Source: JABGQS01 sp963674545 (GTDB taxonomy: Bacteria; Bacillota; Clostridia; Christensenellales; SZUA-584). From it: 64,000 nt of DNA. The translations under genes and the position numbers were made by a program. Where the stretch lies: contig CAXXFB010000001.1 in the NCBI GenBank assembly GCA_963674545.2, positions 2,294,001 to 2,358,000 of the forward strand. The letters are read 5' to 3'. Shown here one piece after another: positions 55,248-64,000 of this stretch. The number at the start of each line of letters is the position of its first letter. Positions within the stretch are counted from its first letter, which is position 1. The notes beneath the pieces were generated by a model. That model made no database searches and was not told the DNA's origin. It was given only the letters and a program-made list of their open reading frames with translations.

Positions 55248-56884
55248 TAATATATCCTGAAAGCACATATGAATCGCGATTTCCAATATGTCTGCTTATA
55301 GCTCGTTTCTTTGACTTCTCCAAGAGCGTGTATCATAAGAGTATCTGTAGTTACGATGCCGATATGTCCTTTGGTAGAACCAAGACCATCTATGTGGAAG
55401 AGAATAAGGTCTCCCGGCTTACATGCATTTATATCAGTTATCCTTGTATATTTAGTCATAGAACGCCAGCCGTATGTGGTTAGATAGCTCTGCTTTATAC
55501 CCGCCTGATTGATTACCCAGTATACAAAGCCGGAGCAGTCGAATGAACTCGGCCCTTTAGCGCCACGCACATATGGAGCGCCCAGCTTAGTTCTTGCTAT
55601 AGCTATCAAGTCTGCAACCTTATTGACCGACGGTGATGAGCCGACGCTTCCGCTCGTTATGGGTTCGCTGGCCTTTTTGTATCCGCCGTCTGACAGTAAG
55701 CCGATAGTCTGTTTTCCGGCTTTGCCGTCTATAGAAAGCTTGTTTGTTGCCTGGAACAGACGAACGGCAGCTTCGGTGACGCTTCCGTAATATCCAGTCG
55801 TGGAAGAGCTAGTAAGGCAGTTGGCTGCTACCAGCATTTTCTGTACGTTTAGAACAGTGTTGCCAGAATCTCCGATACTTAGTGCGTTTGGCTGAGCGTC
55901 GCCGGAGTCTATAAGTTCTCTCGTTGCTGGTCCAAGGTAACCGTCAACGACCAAACCGTTCTTTTCCTGAAACAGCTTTACTGCTGCTGCAGTATCTTTG
56001 CCGTATTTTCCGTCTGGCTCTGTAGTAAGGTAAGCCAGAGATTCAAGTTTCTCCTGATATTTTAAAACAACATCGCTTTCCTCTCCAAAGGAAAGTATAT
56101 TTGCTTTTGCATCAGGGCTGTAGAGGGTTTCGAAAGTGATCGGACCTATTTTGCCGTCGGCAGAAATGCCGTTGTTTTCCTGAAAGTCTTTTACAGCCTG
56201 CTCTGTTATCTCTCCGAAATAGCCGGTTGTATTGCTTTTATCGCTTATATATCCCATCTGGTAAAGACGGTCCTGAATAGCTCGAACGTCCTCGCCCTCG
56301 GCTTCAAGATAAAGCATATAAGTTTCTGCATCCGGGCTCATTAGCTTGTTGAAAGTATCGTCGTCTACTATGCCTGTCTGTTCTTCTCCCTGCTGGCGCT
56401 GGAACAGCTTAACTGCGGCTTCTGTCGCAGGGCCGAAATGTTCCGTGGTCTCACAGTAATCAAGGTAACCAAGGTCAATGAGCCGTACCTGAATATCTAT
56501 AACAGTCGGGTTTTCATCGCCGTTTGCAAGCAGAACAGGCGTAGGCTCGGGAGTGGGTGAAGGAGTTACAGTAGGCGTAACGGTGCTGGTCGTCGAAATA
56601 TCGGACGGATTGGAAAAAGAGACTTGTGCATCTTGCGAGAGCACATCGTCTGTTTTTGCTTCAGCTTGTTTTGGACCGGATAGAGTGACTGCAAGAACGA
56701 CAGGAAGCACGATAAAAACTAAAAACACTCCTAATGTGAAGACGATGGTTCTTGTGTTACGTTTTTTTAGTGCTTTTATATATCGTTTGAAGAAACTGCT
56801 TATGTTTGTTTTAGCAAGGTGTATCTTTGAATTCCTGTTATACGGCGTTCTGTGAGATACACGACTTCTTTTGTTTATTCGCAT
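55247..56884 (-). CDS. Membrane-anchored NlpC/P60 endopeptidase with four peptidoglycan-binding domains
   Basis: A 545-residue wall hydrolase. A basic N terminus and one helix (about 46-68), a Thr/Pro linker, four PG_binding_1 repeats (about 125-190, 197-262, 267-330, 337-400), then the NlpC/P60 domain. The catalytic cysteine is in SSFDCSGFVYW, histidine in GHIGIV, and a third polar residue near MIHAL. Same plan as 38861-40003, with twice the binding repeats. GGAG precedes the ATG. It lies 66 bp after the TPR-RCC1 gene and may share its transcript. Confidence 0.9.
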   Translation of the reverse strand: MRINKRSRVSHRTPYNRNSKIHLAKTNISSFFKRYIKALKKRNTRTIVFTLGVFLVFIVLPVVLAVTLSGPKQAEAKTDDVLSQDAQVSFSNPSDISTTSTVTPTVTPSPTPEPTPVLLANGDENPTVIDIQVRLIDLGYLDYCETTEHFGPATEAAVKLFQRQQGEEQTGIVDDDTFNKLMSPDAETYMLYLEAEGEDVRAIQDRLYQMGYISDKSNTTGYFGEITEQAVKDFQENNGISADGKIGPITFETLYSPDAKANILSFGEESDVVLKYQEKLESLAYLTTEPDGKYGKDTAAAVKLFQEKNGLVVDGYLGPATRELIDSGDAQPNALSIGDSGNTVLNVQKMLVAANCLTSSSTTGYYGSVTEAAVRLFQATNKLSIDGKAGKQTIGLLSDGGYKKASEPITSGSVGSSPSVNKVADLIAIARTKLGAPYVRGAKGPSSFDCSGFVYWVINQAGIKQSYLTTYGWRSMTKYTRITDINACKPGDLILFHIDGLGSTKGHIGIVTTDTLMIHALGEVKETSYKQTYWKSRFICAFRIY

Positions 56885-56950
56885 TTATTACTCCAAGAGG
56901 TGTATTCACCACATACCAAAAGCTATTATACACTATATTCTTAAAAAAAG

Positions 56951-58456
56951 CTATTTCCAAATCAGAACCTGCCAGTCAAGGCTGTGCCCGGCGACTGTTG
57001 TTACCACGCTGGAGTCTGTTTTTACGCCGACTGTGAAGTTTGCCCGTGCCGTATAAAAAGCGATATCCGTCCAGCCGGAAACAGCGCACTGACCTCTTTC
57101 GTCCGCTCCGTACGCGCTCAAAGAACCATCTGAATGCTGCACTACGAGATGAGACCAGGAGGAGTTTGCACTGACTGCGCCCGAGATATCTTTGAGCGAA
57201 TCCTCAAAAGCGCCGATTACCCCCTTTGCGGTGATATTGCCGTTCGAACCTATCAGAACGGTGTGCATAGGTCCGCATGCTATTCCGGCGACATTTTCCA
57301 CTTCACCCAGGCTGCACTGCCCATAGTCGTTTTTGCCTGCGGCATATACTTTACCGGTACTGTCGAGCGCTGCGATGTGCTGTGTGCCGGCACATATTTG
57401 TTTGATATCAGTCCATTCTGAAACGGCATCATACCAACCCTCTGGGCCTGCAAAGACTATTGTGCCGTCATCCTTAAGACCGAAAACTGCATTGGAGCAA
57501 GCGCACAGGGAAACTATATCCGTCCAGGAATCGACTTCACATTGAGAAAATGCATTGGAGCCTGCGGCAACGACTGTGCCATCATATTTTAAACCGTATG
57601 TATTTTGCTCTGAAGCGCATAGGGAAACTATTCCCTGCCACTGTTCGACATCGCACTGGGAATAAGCATTATCGCCGTCGGCGTGTACTTTGCCGTATAT
57701 GTCGATGTATGCTATATGAGTCTCGCTGGCTGCGATAGGCGTTGTTTCGTTTATGTCCATAAACAGCAGCGACTTAGCCGCAACGCCCGCTCTTTCGTCC
57801 AGCGCCAGCCTGTTTGCTTTCACTGCAGCTTCGAAGTCTCCATTGTCTGCTGCGATGAGAGCAAGTTCATAGTCGGCGCTAAGCAGCTTTTCGTCTATCT
57901 GCGGATCACCCGCATATACCGACCATTTATCAGCGGCATTTTCAAAATCGTTTTTGGAAAAAAGCAGGTCACCCCAGGCTGTGTCTGTTTTTTTAATGCC
58001 TTCATCACAATGTCCTGCCTTATAATTTTTCCTGGCGTTTTCAAAATCACCCTGTTCGAATTGAGAGTCGGCGATGCAGATATAACATTGCTCTATGTGC
58101 TGCTGTGAATCGTTGTAGTTGCTCAAAGATTCAAACATCTCTATTGCTTCGCTGTAACTGCCCGCCTGCATTGCTGTGCAAGCAGCCGAGTAATCTATCT
58201 GCATGACACGCTCGCTTGAGTCTTCAAAGCTGCCAAGCTCATAGAACATCTGCCTTGCGGCTTGCGGTTCTCCTTTTTCAAGCTTGGAGTCAGCTATTGC
58301 ATAAGCGATATCGTTTCTGAAAAGTATGTATATAACGCAAGCCGCTATTATAATAAGAGCGACTGCACAAAGTGATATTATAAGTTTCTTCTTAGGCTTT
58401 TTTTCTTTTTCAGTCAGAATTACTTTTTCACTGTTTTGCTCTTTTTTTTCTGTCAT
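56951..58456 (-). CDS. Single-pass membrane protein with TPR-like and RCC1-like repeats
   Basis: A 501-residue protein. Residues 1-20 are charged and cytoplasmic, one transmembrane helix follows (about 25-45), then tetratricopeptide-like helices (about 55-225; AACTAMQAGSYSEAIEMFE), then a beta-propeller of RCC1-like repeats (about 235-500; VVAAGSNAFSQCEVDSW, VYAAGKNDYGQCSL). TPR plus RCC1 on a membrane stalk is unusual and suggests protein binding outside the cell. ATG 58456 follows the upstream stop by 4 nt, so it is in an operon with the phosphodiester glycosidase. Confidence 0.8.
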   Translation of the reverse strand: MTEKKEQNSEKVILTEKEKKPKKKLIISLCAVALIIIAACVIYILFRNDIAYAIADSKLEKGEPQAARQMFYELGSFEDSSERVMQIDYSAACTAMQAGSYSEAIEMFESLSNYNDSQQHIEQCYICIADSQFEQGDFENARKNYKAGHCDEGIKKTDTAWGDLLFSKNDFENAADKWSVYAGDPQIDEKLLSADYELALIAADNGDFEAAVKANRLALDERAGVAAKSLLFMDINETTPIAASETHIAYIDIYGKVHADGDNAYSQCDVEQWQGIVSLCASEQNTYGLKYDGTVVAAGSNAFSQCEVDSWTDIVSLCACSNAVFGLKDDGTIVFAGPEGWYDAVSEWTDIKQICAGTQHIAALDSTGKVYAAGKNDYGQCSLGEVENVAGIACGPMHTVLIGSNGNITAKGVIGAFEDSLKDISGAVSANSSWSHLVVQHSDGSLSAYGADERGQCAVSGWTDIAFYTARANFTVGVKTDSSVVTTVAGHSLDWQVLIWK

Positions 58457-58460
58457 AGCA

Positions 58461-59360
58461 TTACCTGCTTCCGCTGTAATATGCATCTTCATCCGGACCG
58501 GGAACCAGGCTGCTTGTGCCAAGAAGGAGCACATCGGAAAGAGGACGCTGCCGGACTGTCACTTCGGCGTACAGCGTCTCTAGGCTATGACCGTTGACCT
58601 GCTCGCCCATTATGACCATAGCAGCGCTGTGACCACCGTCCAGGTTGAAAGCCCATTCACATCCATAGTCCATGAAAAGCTGCGCATATTGTGTAAACGT
58701 ATATCTGCTTCGGGTCACTATTGCAATATAGTGCCCGTTTTCGACTTTACCTATACCCGTTCTTACGTTACCGGGCTTTAGGTGGTGAGTCGTAACGGCT
58801 TTTGTCATTTCGCCGTTTTTTACTATTATCGGTCCGAAAGCGATGGTGTCCCTTACTCCAAGCGCCAGAAGGTCGTCTGCTGTTACAGTTCCTTTTTCGT
58901 ACACTTGCATCTCACCTGAAGGCAGGACTGCAAACGTGTCTGCTTCGTCGTCATCAAAATAGACTTCACCGTCTCTTATGTTTACGCCCTTATCGTTGCC
59001 TCTGTGTGGAATATAGTCTCCCACCAGGCCGAAAACAGCGTTATATCTTCTGGCGATTATGTGCGGAAGTTCGACAGACCTGCCGGGCGGGTCCATATGC
59101 GCCCAGCCGGTGAATGCCCGTTCATTGTTGCGTATAAATATATCCGCAATATAGCAGAGTCTCTTGTCCTCATATGACATTTTAATAAATATAGTAAGAT
59201 CATCGGAATGATATACCCAAGGCCCGTTTGCTATATCCGGCTCATAAAATTCTTCGTAACCTTCAAAAAGAAAATCTGCGGAAGAATCAGCGAGAGCAGT
59301 TGAAGGGGTAAAAAGAAATAAGCATGCCAGTGCTAAATAAAGAGTTAAAAGTTTTTTCAT
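58461..59360 (-). CDS. Exported phosphodiester glycosidase family protein (NAGPA/DUF2233)
   Basis: A 299-residue protein with a signal peptide (MKKLLTLYLALACLFLF, cleavage near ALADSS). The NAGPA domain shows RRYNAVFGLVGDYIPHRG early and the catalytic-region NLDGGHSAAMV (usual LDGGGSATM). Family members remove GlcNAc or other sugars from phosphodiesters, for example on teichoic acid or exopolysaccharide; some act as exopolysaccharide-linked cell-wall hydrolases. ATG 59360 has GGTGGAG upstream. First gene of the minus-strand envelope operon. Confidence 0.88.
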   Translation of the reverse strand: MKKLLTLYLALACLFLFTPSTALADSSADFLFEGYEEFYEPDIANGPWVYHSDDLTIFIKMSYEDKRLCYIADIFIRNNERAFTGWAHMDPPGRSVELPHIIARRYNAVFGLVGDYIPHRGNDKGVNIRDGEVYFDDDEADTFAVLPSGEMQVYEKGTVTADDLLALGVRDTIAFGPIIVKNGEMTKAVTTHHLKPGNVRTGIGKVENGHYIAIVTRSRYTFTQYAQLFMDYGCEWAFNLDGGHSAAMVIMGEQVNGHSLETLYAEVTVRQRPLSDVLLLGTSSLVPGPDEDAYYSGSR

Positions 59361-59409
59361 TATGTTTCTTCTCCACCAAAATGTAAACCAACAAATATTG
59401 TTAGAAATA

Positions 59410-59438
59410 ATTATAATGTAATCTGCTTTTTTTAGCAA
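59410..59438 (-). promoter_or_regulatory. Minus-strand promoter of the envelope operon
   Basis: On the minus strand TTGCTA (59433-59438), 17-bp spacer, TATAAT (59410-59415). Confidence 0.65.
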
Positions 59439-59451
59439 GAACGAGCGCGAT

Positions 59452-59480
59452 TTGACATGGATATTTTATGGGTGTATAGT
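59452..59480 (+). promoter_or_regulatory. Promoter of the PIG-L gene
   Basis: TTGACA (59452-59457), 17-bp spacer, TATAGT (59475-59480). Divergent from the envelope operon promoter only 14 bp away, so the two may be co-regulated. Confidence 0.75.
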
Positions 59481-59533
59481 TTCAATTGACTGATTTCTAG
59501 ATATCAAATATCACCTTGGTTAAGGGAACGTTT

Positions 59534-60949
59534 ATGAAACGGATTTTTTATGTACTCTTTATTATATGTATAGTAACTCTTCTTGCTCTGCCGGTAACTG
59601 CCGGCGCACAAGAGGGCGATTCTGTAAGCTTTGATATATGCGAAAAGAGCGCTGCAAAGCTTCTGGACAGTAAAGTTACTACTAGCATAACGTTTGAGCC
59701 GGGAGAGGTGATAACGCTTGAAACGGACTCTGCTTTTGGCATAATGCTAAAGTGGCAGGTGCCGTGCAGCTATAATATCGAGTTTTTACTTGAAGACGGA
59801 CAAAAGCGCAGCGAAGAGTTTTCAGACACTATACTTAACCGATATATAGATCTTGGCGGTGCGAAAGAAGCGCATATAAGCCTGCCGGATGGCGGTACGC
59901 TTTGTGACATTGAACTCTATGATGAAGAGCCGCTGCCGGATGATGTGCAGGTGTGGCAGCAGCCTTATGATAAGCTCGATATATTGCTGATTTCGGCACA
60001 CCCGGACGATGAGTATCTTTACTATGGCGGAACGCTTCCCTATTACGGAGCACAGCTTGGGCTTAACGTTAACTGTGTCTGGCTCTCGCACCAGAAAAGG
60101 CTGCGGCAGGACGAGGCGCTAAGAGCGCTTTGGGCGATGGGTATAGACCACTATCCGGAGTTTGTTGGTTTTCCGGACCTTTTTTCTGATACGTACGAAA
60201 GAGGAGCAAAGAACTGGGGAGAAGATGAGACCCTGAAGGTTATAGTAGAACTGTACCGAAAGTATAAGCCTGAAGTCGTAATAACGCACGATCCAAAAGG
60301 TGAATACGGGCACGGCGCACATATGCTTACGTCAGCGATGGCGCTTAAAGCGGCGAAAGCCGCAGCTGACGAAACGCAGTTCCCGGAGTCAGCAGAGGAA
60401 TACGGCGTGTGGCAGATAAAGAAGCTTTACCTGCACCTTTTGAAAATGAATGAGATATACATCCCGTGGGATGAGCCGATGGATGCTTTTGGCGGCAAGA
60501 CCGGCATGGAAATGGCAAAGATCGGCTACAGCTATCATGAATCACAACACATATATAACTTAAGGGTATCGGCAGATTCAAAGTATGCATGCACCAAGTT
60601 CGGCCTTGCTTTTTCGATGGTGGGGATAGATATACACGGCGGAGATTTTCTGGAAAACATTGCTGCAAAAAACCTATCTAACTATATTGAACCTCAGCCG
60701 GAAACAGCTGTGGAAGAAGAACCGGAAGAGGTAAAAGAAGCAACGGAAGACAAGCCGGAAGCAACTGTTGAACCTGCGCCGCCTGCTGATGTCAGCGAGG
60801 AGTTGCCGGAGAACACGGCAGAACCTGAAACACAACGAAGCGGCATAGGCGTGCAAGGTCTTGTTTGGATAGTATCGGGAGCGGTGCTGTTTGCTGTGAT
60901 TGCAATTGCAATAATGTTCTCTATTATGAAAAGAAAGAAAAAGCTTTAG
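59534..60949 (+). CDS. Exported, membrane-anchored PIG-L-family deacetylase
   Basis: A 471-residue protein. Signal peptide (MKRIFYVLFIICIVTLLALP), a beta-rich N-terminal domain (about 30-145), then the PIG-L deacetylase fold: SAHPDDEYLYYGG supplies the catalytic Asp and metal ligands, and THDPKGEYGHGAHML the histidines. A Glu/Pro-rich linker leads to a C-terminal helix (VWIVSGAVLFAVIAIAIMFS) and a KRKKKL tail. It would N-deacetylate a GlcNAc-containing substrate outside the cell. ATG 59534 has AAGGGA upstream. Convergent with tetR, 2 bp between stops. Confidence 0.88.
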   Translation: MKRIFYVLFIICIVTLLALPVTAGAQEGDSVSFDICEKSAAKLLDSKVTTSITFEPGEVITLETDSAFGIMLKWQVPCSYNIEFLLEDGQKRSEEFSDTILNRYIDLGGAKEAHISLPDGGTLCDIELYDEEPLPDDVQVWQQPYDKLDILLISAHPDDEYLYYGGTLPYYGAQLGLNVNCVWLSHQKRLRQDEALRALWAMGIDHYPEFVGFPDLFSDTYERGAKNWGEDETLKVIVELYRKYKPEVVITHDPKGEYGHGAHMLTSAMALKAAKAAADETQFPESAEEYGVWQIKKLYLHLLKMNEIYIPWDEPMDAFGGKTGMEMAKIGYSYHESQHIYNLRVSADSKYACTKFGLAFSMVGIDIHGGDFLENIAAKNLSNYIEPQPETAVEEEPEEVKEATEDKPEATVEPAPPADVSEELPENTAEPETQRSGIGVQGLVWIVSGAVLFAVIAIAIMFSIMKRKKKL

Positions 60950-60951
60950 TT

Positions 60952-61524
60952 TTATCTTTTTGTATATTCGGTATAGTATTCCAACATTCTTTGGGACAGC
61001 TCCGTCATTTCCTGCGGGGTTTTCTTCATGCCTGTTTCCAGCCAATACTGTATCATCCCGACGAAACCTGATATCGTGAACGAAAAGAAATATTCTTTGT
61101 TTGGTCCGAAAAGCCCGTCGTCTACCCATTCGTGAATAAATTTATATTTTACCAAATCTCTTAGTTTGTCAACAAAAGCAATATCACCGTTTTTACCAAG
61201 CAGTGAAAGAGCTATTTGCGAGTTTTCTTCAAGGAAAAAGAATATCTGATTCAGTATCAGACCCGGCTGTTCAACGATATCTTTCGGGGTATAGCTGCTG
61301 ATAGCACTACTGAACTCCTCAAACATCTCGCTTTCGATCTTATCAAGTAAATCGAACACGTCCTTATAGTGCGTGTAAAAAGTGCCTCTGTTTATATCGG
61401 CAAGTTCGGAGAGCTCCCTTACTGTTATATCTTTTACTCCTTTTTCGCGCATAAGCTGAGTTAAGGCGTCACGTATGCTTTTCTTTGTCTTCCTGACTCT
61501 GCGGTCTAATGTCTGATCCTTCAT
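60952..61524 (-). CDS. TetR-family transcriptional regulator
   Basis: A 190-residue regulator. The helix-turn-helix is KSIRDALTQLMREKGVKDIT then ELADINRGTFYTHYKDVFDLLDKIE. The C-terminal ligand domain is of the TetR_C_33/DhaS-like type with no further identity. ATG 61524 is chosen (AAAAGGAG upstream). It is divergent from the MMPL exporter and is almost certainly its repressor, given palindromes in the shared promoter region. Confidence 0.9.
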   Translation of the reverse strand: MKDQTLDRRVRKTKKSIRDALTQLMREKGVKDITVRELSELADINRGTFYTHYKDVFDLLDKIESEMFEEFSSAISSYTPKDIVEQPGLILNQIFFFLEENSQIALSLLGKNGDIAFVDKLRDLVKYKFIHEWVDDGLFGPNKEYFFSFTISGFVGMIQYWLETGMKKTPQEMTELSQRMLEYYTEYTKR

Positions 61525-61611
61525 TTTTCTCCTTTTGTTTTTCAACATTTCCAGTGAAAAGTGTCTAATATGTGTATATAATTCGTTGTTTTGTGCAATA
61601 TTATACATTCG

Positions 61612-61666
61612 GGTTATTCATTGTTTATTGGAATAACCAACAACTAGAAGTATAATAGAAACTAGT
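61612..61666. promoter_or_regulatory. MMPL promoter with two inverted-repeat operators for TetR
   Basis: TTGGAA (61627-61632), 17-bp spacer, TATAAT (61650-61655) on the plus strand. GGTTATTC/GAATAACC (61612-61619, 61630-61637) covers the -35; AACTAG/CTAGTT (61641-61646, 61661-61666) brackets the -10. Confidence 0.72.
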
Positions 61667-61691
61667 TAATAAATCAACTCATGTTGAATAA

Positions 61692-63773
61692 GTGTATTTT
61701 GGAGAAGTTATGCAGAAGTTTTTCTCAGGAGTAATAAAGTATAAAAAAACGATAATAGTTGTATTCATACTTGTAGGTGTTTTGTGTGTTCTGCTATCTA
61801 GAGGCGTCGGAGTAAACTATGACATGATGGATTATATGCCGGATTCTACGCCATCGATGATTGGGCTAGAGGTTATTGAAGACGAATTTGAAAGCAGTAT
61901 TCCCAATGCACAGATTATGGCGCCGGACGTTAGTATTGCGGCAGCTATGGAAATAAAAGATAAGCTTGAAAACGTGGACGGAATCAACGATGTCATTTGG
62001 CTTGATGATGCGACAGATATCTATGTGCCGCTCAATACACAGGATCAAAAGCTGGTCGTAACTTATTATAAGGAAAACACTGCGTTGTTTTTTGTAAATG
62101 TGGATTCTTCAAAAGGGATTTCAGCGCTTGCACAAGCCAGAGAAATAATTGGGCCGGGCTGCGCAATGAAGGGCAGTGTAGTTAACACATCGAGCGCTAC
62201 GCAGACTTCCAAAAAAGAACTAAGCCGCCTTATGATGTTCGTTATACCGCTGTGCTTTATAATACTTTTGCTTACGACGAGTTCTTATATAGAGCCGGTA
62301 CTATTCCTTGCGACTATCGGCATAGCGATACTCATAAATAACGGCACAAATATAATTTTCGGAGAGATATCATTCGTTACTAACGCTGCCGCCAGCATCC
62401 TTCAGCTTGCAGTGTCTATAGACTATTCGATATTCCTGCTGCACAGGTTCTCTGACTTCAGGAACGAAGGCCTGCCTGCTGACCAGGCCATGATAATGGC
62501 GCTGAAGAAATCTTTTGGGTCGATTGCAGCCAGCGGGCTGACCACAGCGATCGGCTTTGCTGCGCTTATACTTATGCGCTTTAAGATCGGTGCGGATATG
62601 GGGATAGTGATGGCAAAGGCTATAGTCATAAGCATGATAAGTGTGCTGGTGCTGCTGCCTGTGCTTGCGCTTGTTTTCAGGAAGCTGATAGACAAGACGC
62701 ACCACCGCCCTTTTATGCCCAGCTTTAAAAAATTCGGCAAGGCAGTCTATAAACTGAGGATACCTGCAACTGTGATAGCTATCGTTGTGCTTATTCCGTG
62801 CATACTGGCGCAGCAGAACAATTCTTTTCTTTACGGCTCTTCAAGGATGCTGGGAGAAAAGTCACAAGGGTATGAAGAGCAGATGCTCATAGAGGACAAG
62901 TTCGGACAGACTAATCAGATGGTGCTTCTCGTAGAAAAGAAGGATATTTCAACAGAGAAGAATCTGAGTGATGATTTAAAAAAGATAGACGAAATAACAG
63001 GGGTTATATCCTATTCGCAAACAGTCGGAAGTACGATACCAAAGGAGTTTCTGGACGAAGATACGGTCAGAAATTTCGACTCAGAGAACTACAGCCGCAT
63101 AATATTAACTATAAGTACTGCCGCAGAAAGCGAGCATACCTTCACTGTAATAGAGCAAATAAAAAGCATGGCGTCGCAATATTATGGTGACGGGTATTAT
63201 CTTGTGGGAGACAGCGCGGGCACATATGACATGAAACAGGTGGTTACCGTAGATATGCTGAAAGTCAATCTTATAGCTGTGGCGGCTGTGTTTCTTGTTC
63301 TGCTGCTCTCGTTCAGGTCATTCAGTTTACCGTTTGTTCTCGTACTGGTCATAGAAGCGTCGATTTGGATAAACCTTTCAATACCGTATTTTACCGGCAC
63401 AAGCATGTTCTTTATGGTATATCTGATAATCAGCTCTGTACAGCTCGGCGCTACAGTAGATTATGCAATTCTTTTTGCCAACCGGTATCTGGAGGAGAGA
63501 AGGCAGCTTGATAAAAAACAAGCGTTGTTTAAAACCGTGTCTAAGACAACGCTGTCGATATTGACTTCCGCATCGCTGCTGACTCTGGGAGGAGCCATGC
63601 TTGGTTTAACATCGTCTAATATGCTGCTAAGACAGATGGGGTTTACACTTGCAAGGGGAGCAGTTTTTTCTGCGATACTTGTTCTGTTCCTGCTGCCTGC
63701 GCTGCTTTATATGTTTGACAAGCTGATTGCAAAGACCACTCTTGGACTGAAAGATAAGCTTAGAAAGGGCTGA
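61692..63773 (+). CDS. MMPL-family RND transporter
   Basis: A 693-residue RND-type exporter with 12 helices in two halves, each with a large extracytoplasmic loop after helix 1 or 7. The family marks are AVSIDYSIFLLHRFSDF in the first half and GATVDYAILFANRYLEE in the second; the aspartates lie on the proton path. Gram-positive MMPL proteins export lipids, cell-wall components or drugs. TTGGAG precedes the ATG. Divergent from TetR and followed after 5 bp by a secreted protein gene, a likely partner. Confidence 0.93.
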   Translation: MYFGEVMQKFFSGVIKYKKTIIVVFILVGVLCVLLSRGVGVNYDMMDYMPDSTPSMIGLEVIEDEFESSIPNAQIMAPDVSIAAAMEIKDKLENVDGINDVIWLDDATDIYVPLNTQDQKLVVTYYKENTALFFVNVDSSKGISALAQAREIIGPGCAMKGSVVNTSSATQTSKKELSRLMMFVIPLCFIILLLTTSSYIEPVLFLATIGIAILINNGTNIIFGEISFVTNAAASILQLAVSIDYSIFLLHRFSDFRNEGLPADQAMIMALKKSFGSIAASGLTTAIGFAALILMRFKIGADMGIVMAKAIVISMISVLVLLPVLALVFRKLIDKTHHRPFMPSFKKFGKAVYKLRIPATVIAIVVLIPCILAQQNNSFLYGSSRMLGEKSQGYEEQMLIEDKFGQTNQMVLLVEKKDISTEKNLSDDLKKIDEITGVISYSQTVGSTIPKEFLDEDTVRNFDSENYSRIILTISTAAESEHTFTVIEQIKSMASQYYGDGYYLVGDSAGTYDMKQVVTVDMLKVNLIAVAAVFLVLLLSFRSFSLPFVLVLVIEASIWINLSIPYFTGTSMFFMVYLIISSVQLGATVDYAILFANRYLEERRQLDKKQALFKTVSKTTLSILTSASLLTLGGAMLGLTSSNMLLRQMGFTLARGAVFSAILVLFLLPALLYMFDKLIAKTTLGLKDKLRKG

Positions 63774-63778
63774 TATAT

Positions 63779-64000
63779 ATGAAAAGAAAACTGATAAGGA
63801 TGATTTGTACGGTGCTGATAGCGGCAGCTGTTTTCGGCGTTAATATACAGAGCTATTCTATTGAAGCGCAGCCGGAAAAACAAGAGGTGGTATATGCCAA
63901 TCTTTCCGGCAGCGGAAGTACTCAGGATGTTTATGTAGTAAACATAGTCAGGCCGGATAGCAGCGGTCTTGTTACCGACTACGGCATCTATAAGACGGTA
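63779..64000 (+). CDS. Exported protein next to the MMPL exporter, cut by window edge
   Basis: The first 74 residues of a secreted protein: signal peptide (MKRKLIRMICTVLIAAAVFG), then ENVVYANLSGSGS-like beta segment (here QEVVYANLSGSGSTQDVYVV). Exported proteins with this opening often follow MMPL genes in Firmicutes and may carry coiled-coil or repeat regions. It starts 5 bp after the MMPL stop, so it is co-transcribed and presumably TetR-controlled. The remainder is outside the window. Confidence 0.75.
   Translation, partial: MKRKLIRMICTVLIAAAVFGVNIQSYSIEAQPEKQEVVYANLSGSGSTQDVYVVNIVRPDSSGLVTDYGIYKTV

Overview
The window is a chromosomal segment of an anaerobic Clostridia-type Firmicute, probably gut-associated. 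The species cannot be named from sequence alone. Supporting signs are AGGAGG ribosome sites with many GTG and TTG starts, U-tract terminators, heavy use of ATA and AGA/AGG codons, and anaerobe oxygen-defence genes (PerR, rubrerythrin, rubredoxin with FprA). The conserved orders TIGR03960-TIGR03936-rng-rplU-rpmA and tilS-hpt-ftsH are also present. GC is mid-range, except for a clearly AT-rich two-gene insert at 12.1-14.0 kb.

Layout. 0-5 kb: broken-off adenylate-forming enzyme (minus), sugar-cation symporter, PlsC acyltransferase, glutamate dehydrogenase. 5-11 kb: MBL hydrolase, VOC protein, two radical SAM-associated proteins, RNase G, then L21 and L27. 11-14.7 kb: an Ogg-type glycosylase, an AT-rich minus-strand pair (TcmP plus a three-Cys radical SAM-like protein), and a cyclic di-GMP-I riboswitch on the same strand upstream of the pair. 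14.7-20.5 kb: rho, phosphohexomutase, hisC, Tag glycosylase, PLC-like hydrolase. 20.5-29.6 kb: a DnaA-box cluster, mnmE-mnmG, tilS-hpt-ftsH, perR-rbr. 30-38 kb: tandem ceramidase-like hydrolases, a 91-bp repeat array, rsmA, a foreign-looking GTP-type PEP carboxykinase, a DUF6688 membrane protein. 38-48 kb: tyrosine phosphatase, NlpC/P60 protein, PHP hydrolase, DUF1858-rubredoxin-FprA operon, short alaS, GH2 glycosidase. 48-64 kb: leucine-rich surface protein, PadR/membrane pair, EamA exporter, methyltransferase, thioredoxin-ferredoxin with a Crp/Fnr regulator, a cell-envelope cluster (NlpC/P60, TPR-RCC1, phosphodiester glycosidase, PIG-L), and a TetR-controlled MMPL exporter.

Functional themes are redox defence, tRNA/rRNA modification and base-excision repair, envelope remodelling, and regulator-next-to-target pairs with visible palindromic operators (PadR, PerR, Crp/Fnr, TetR). 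Most readable promoters carry an extended -10 (TGN before the hexamer). Four genes (ogg, tag, tilS, rsmA) have a -10 box only 6-8 nt before the start codon, which predicts leaderless mRNAs.

The best candidate for an undescribed system is the AT-rich TcmP/three-Cys pair and its relation to the c-di-GMP riboswitch. The 91-bp repeat family is the second.
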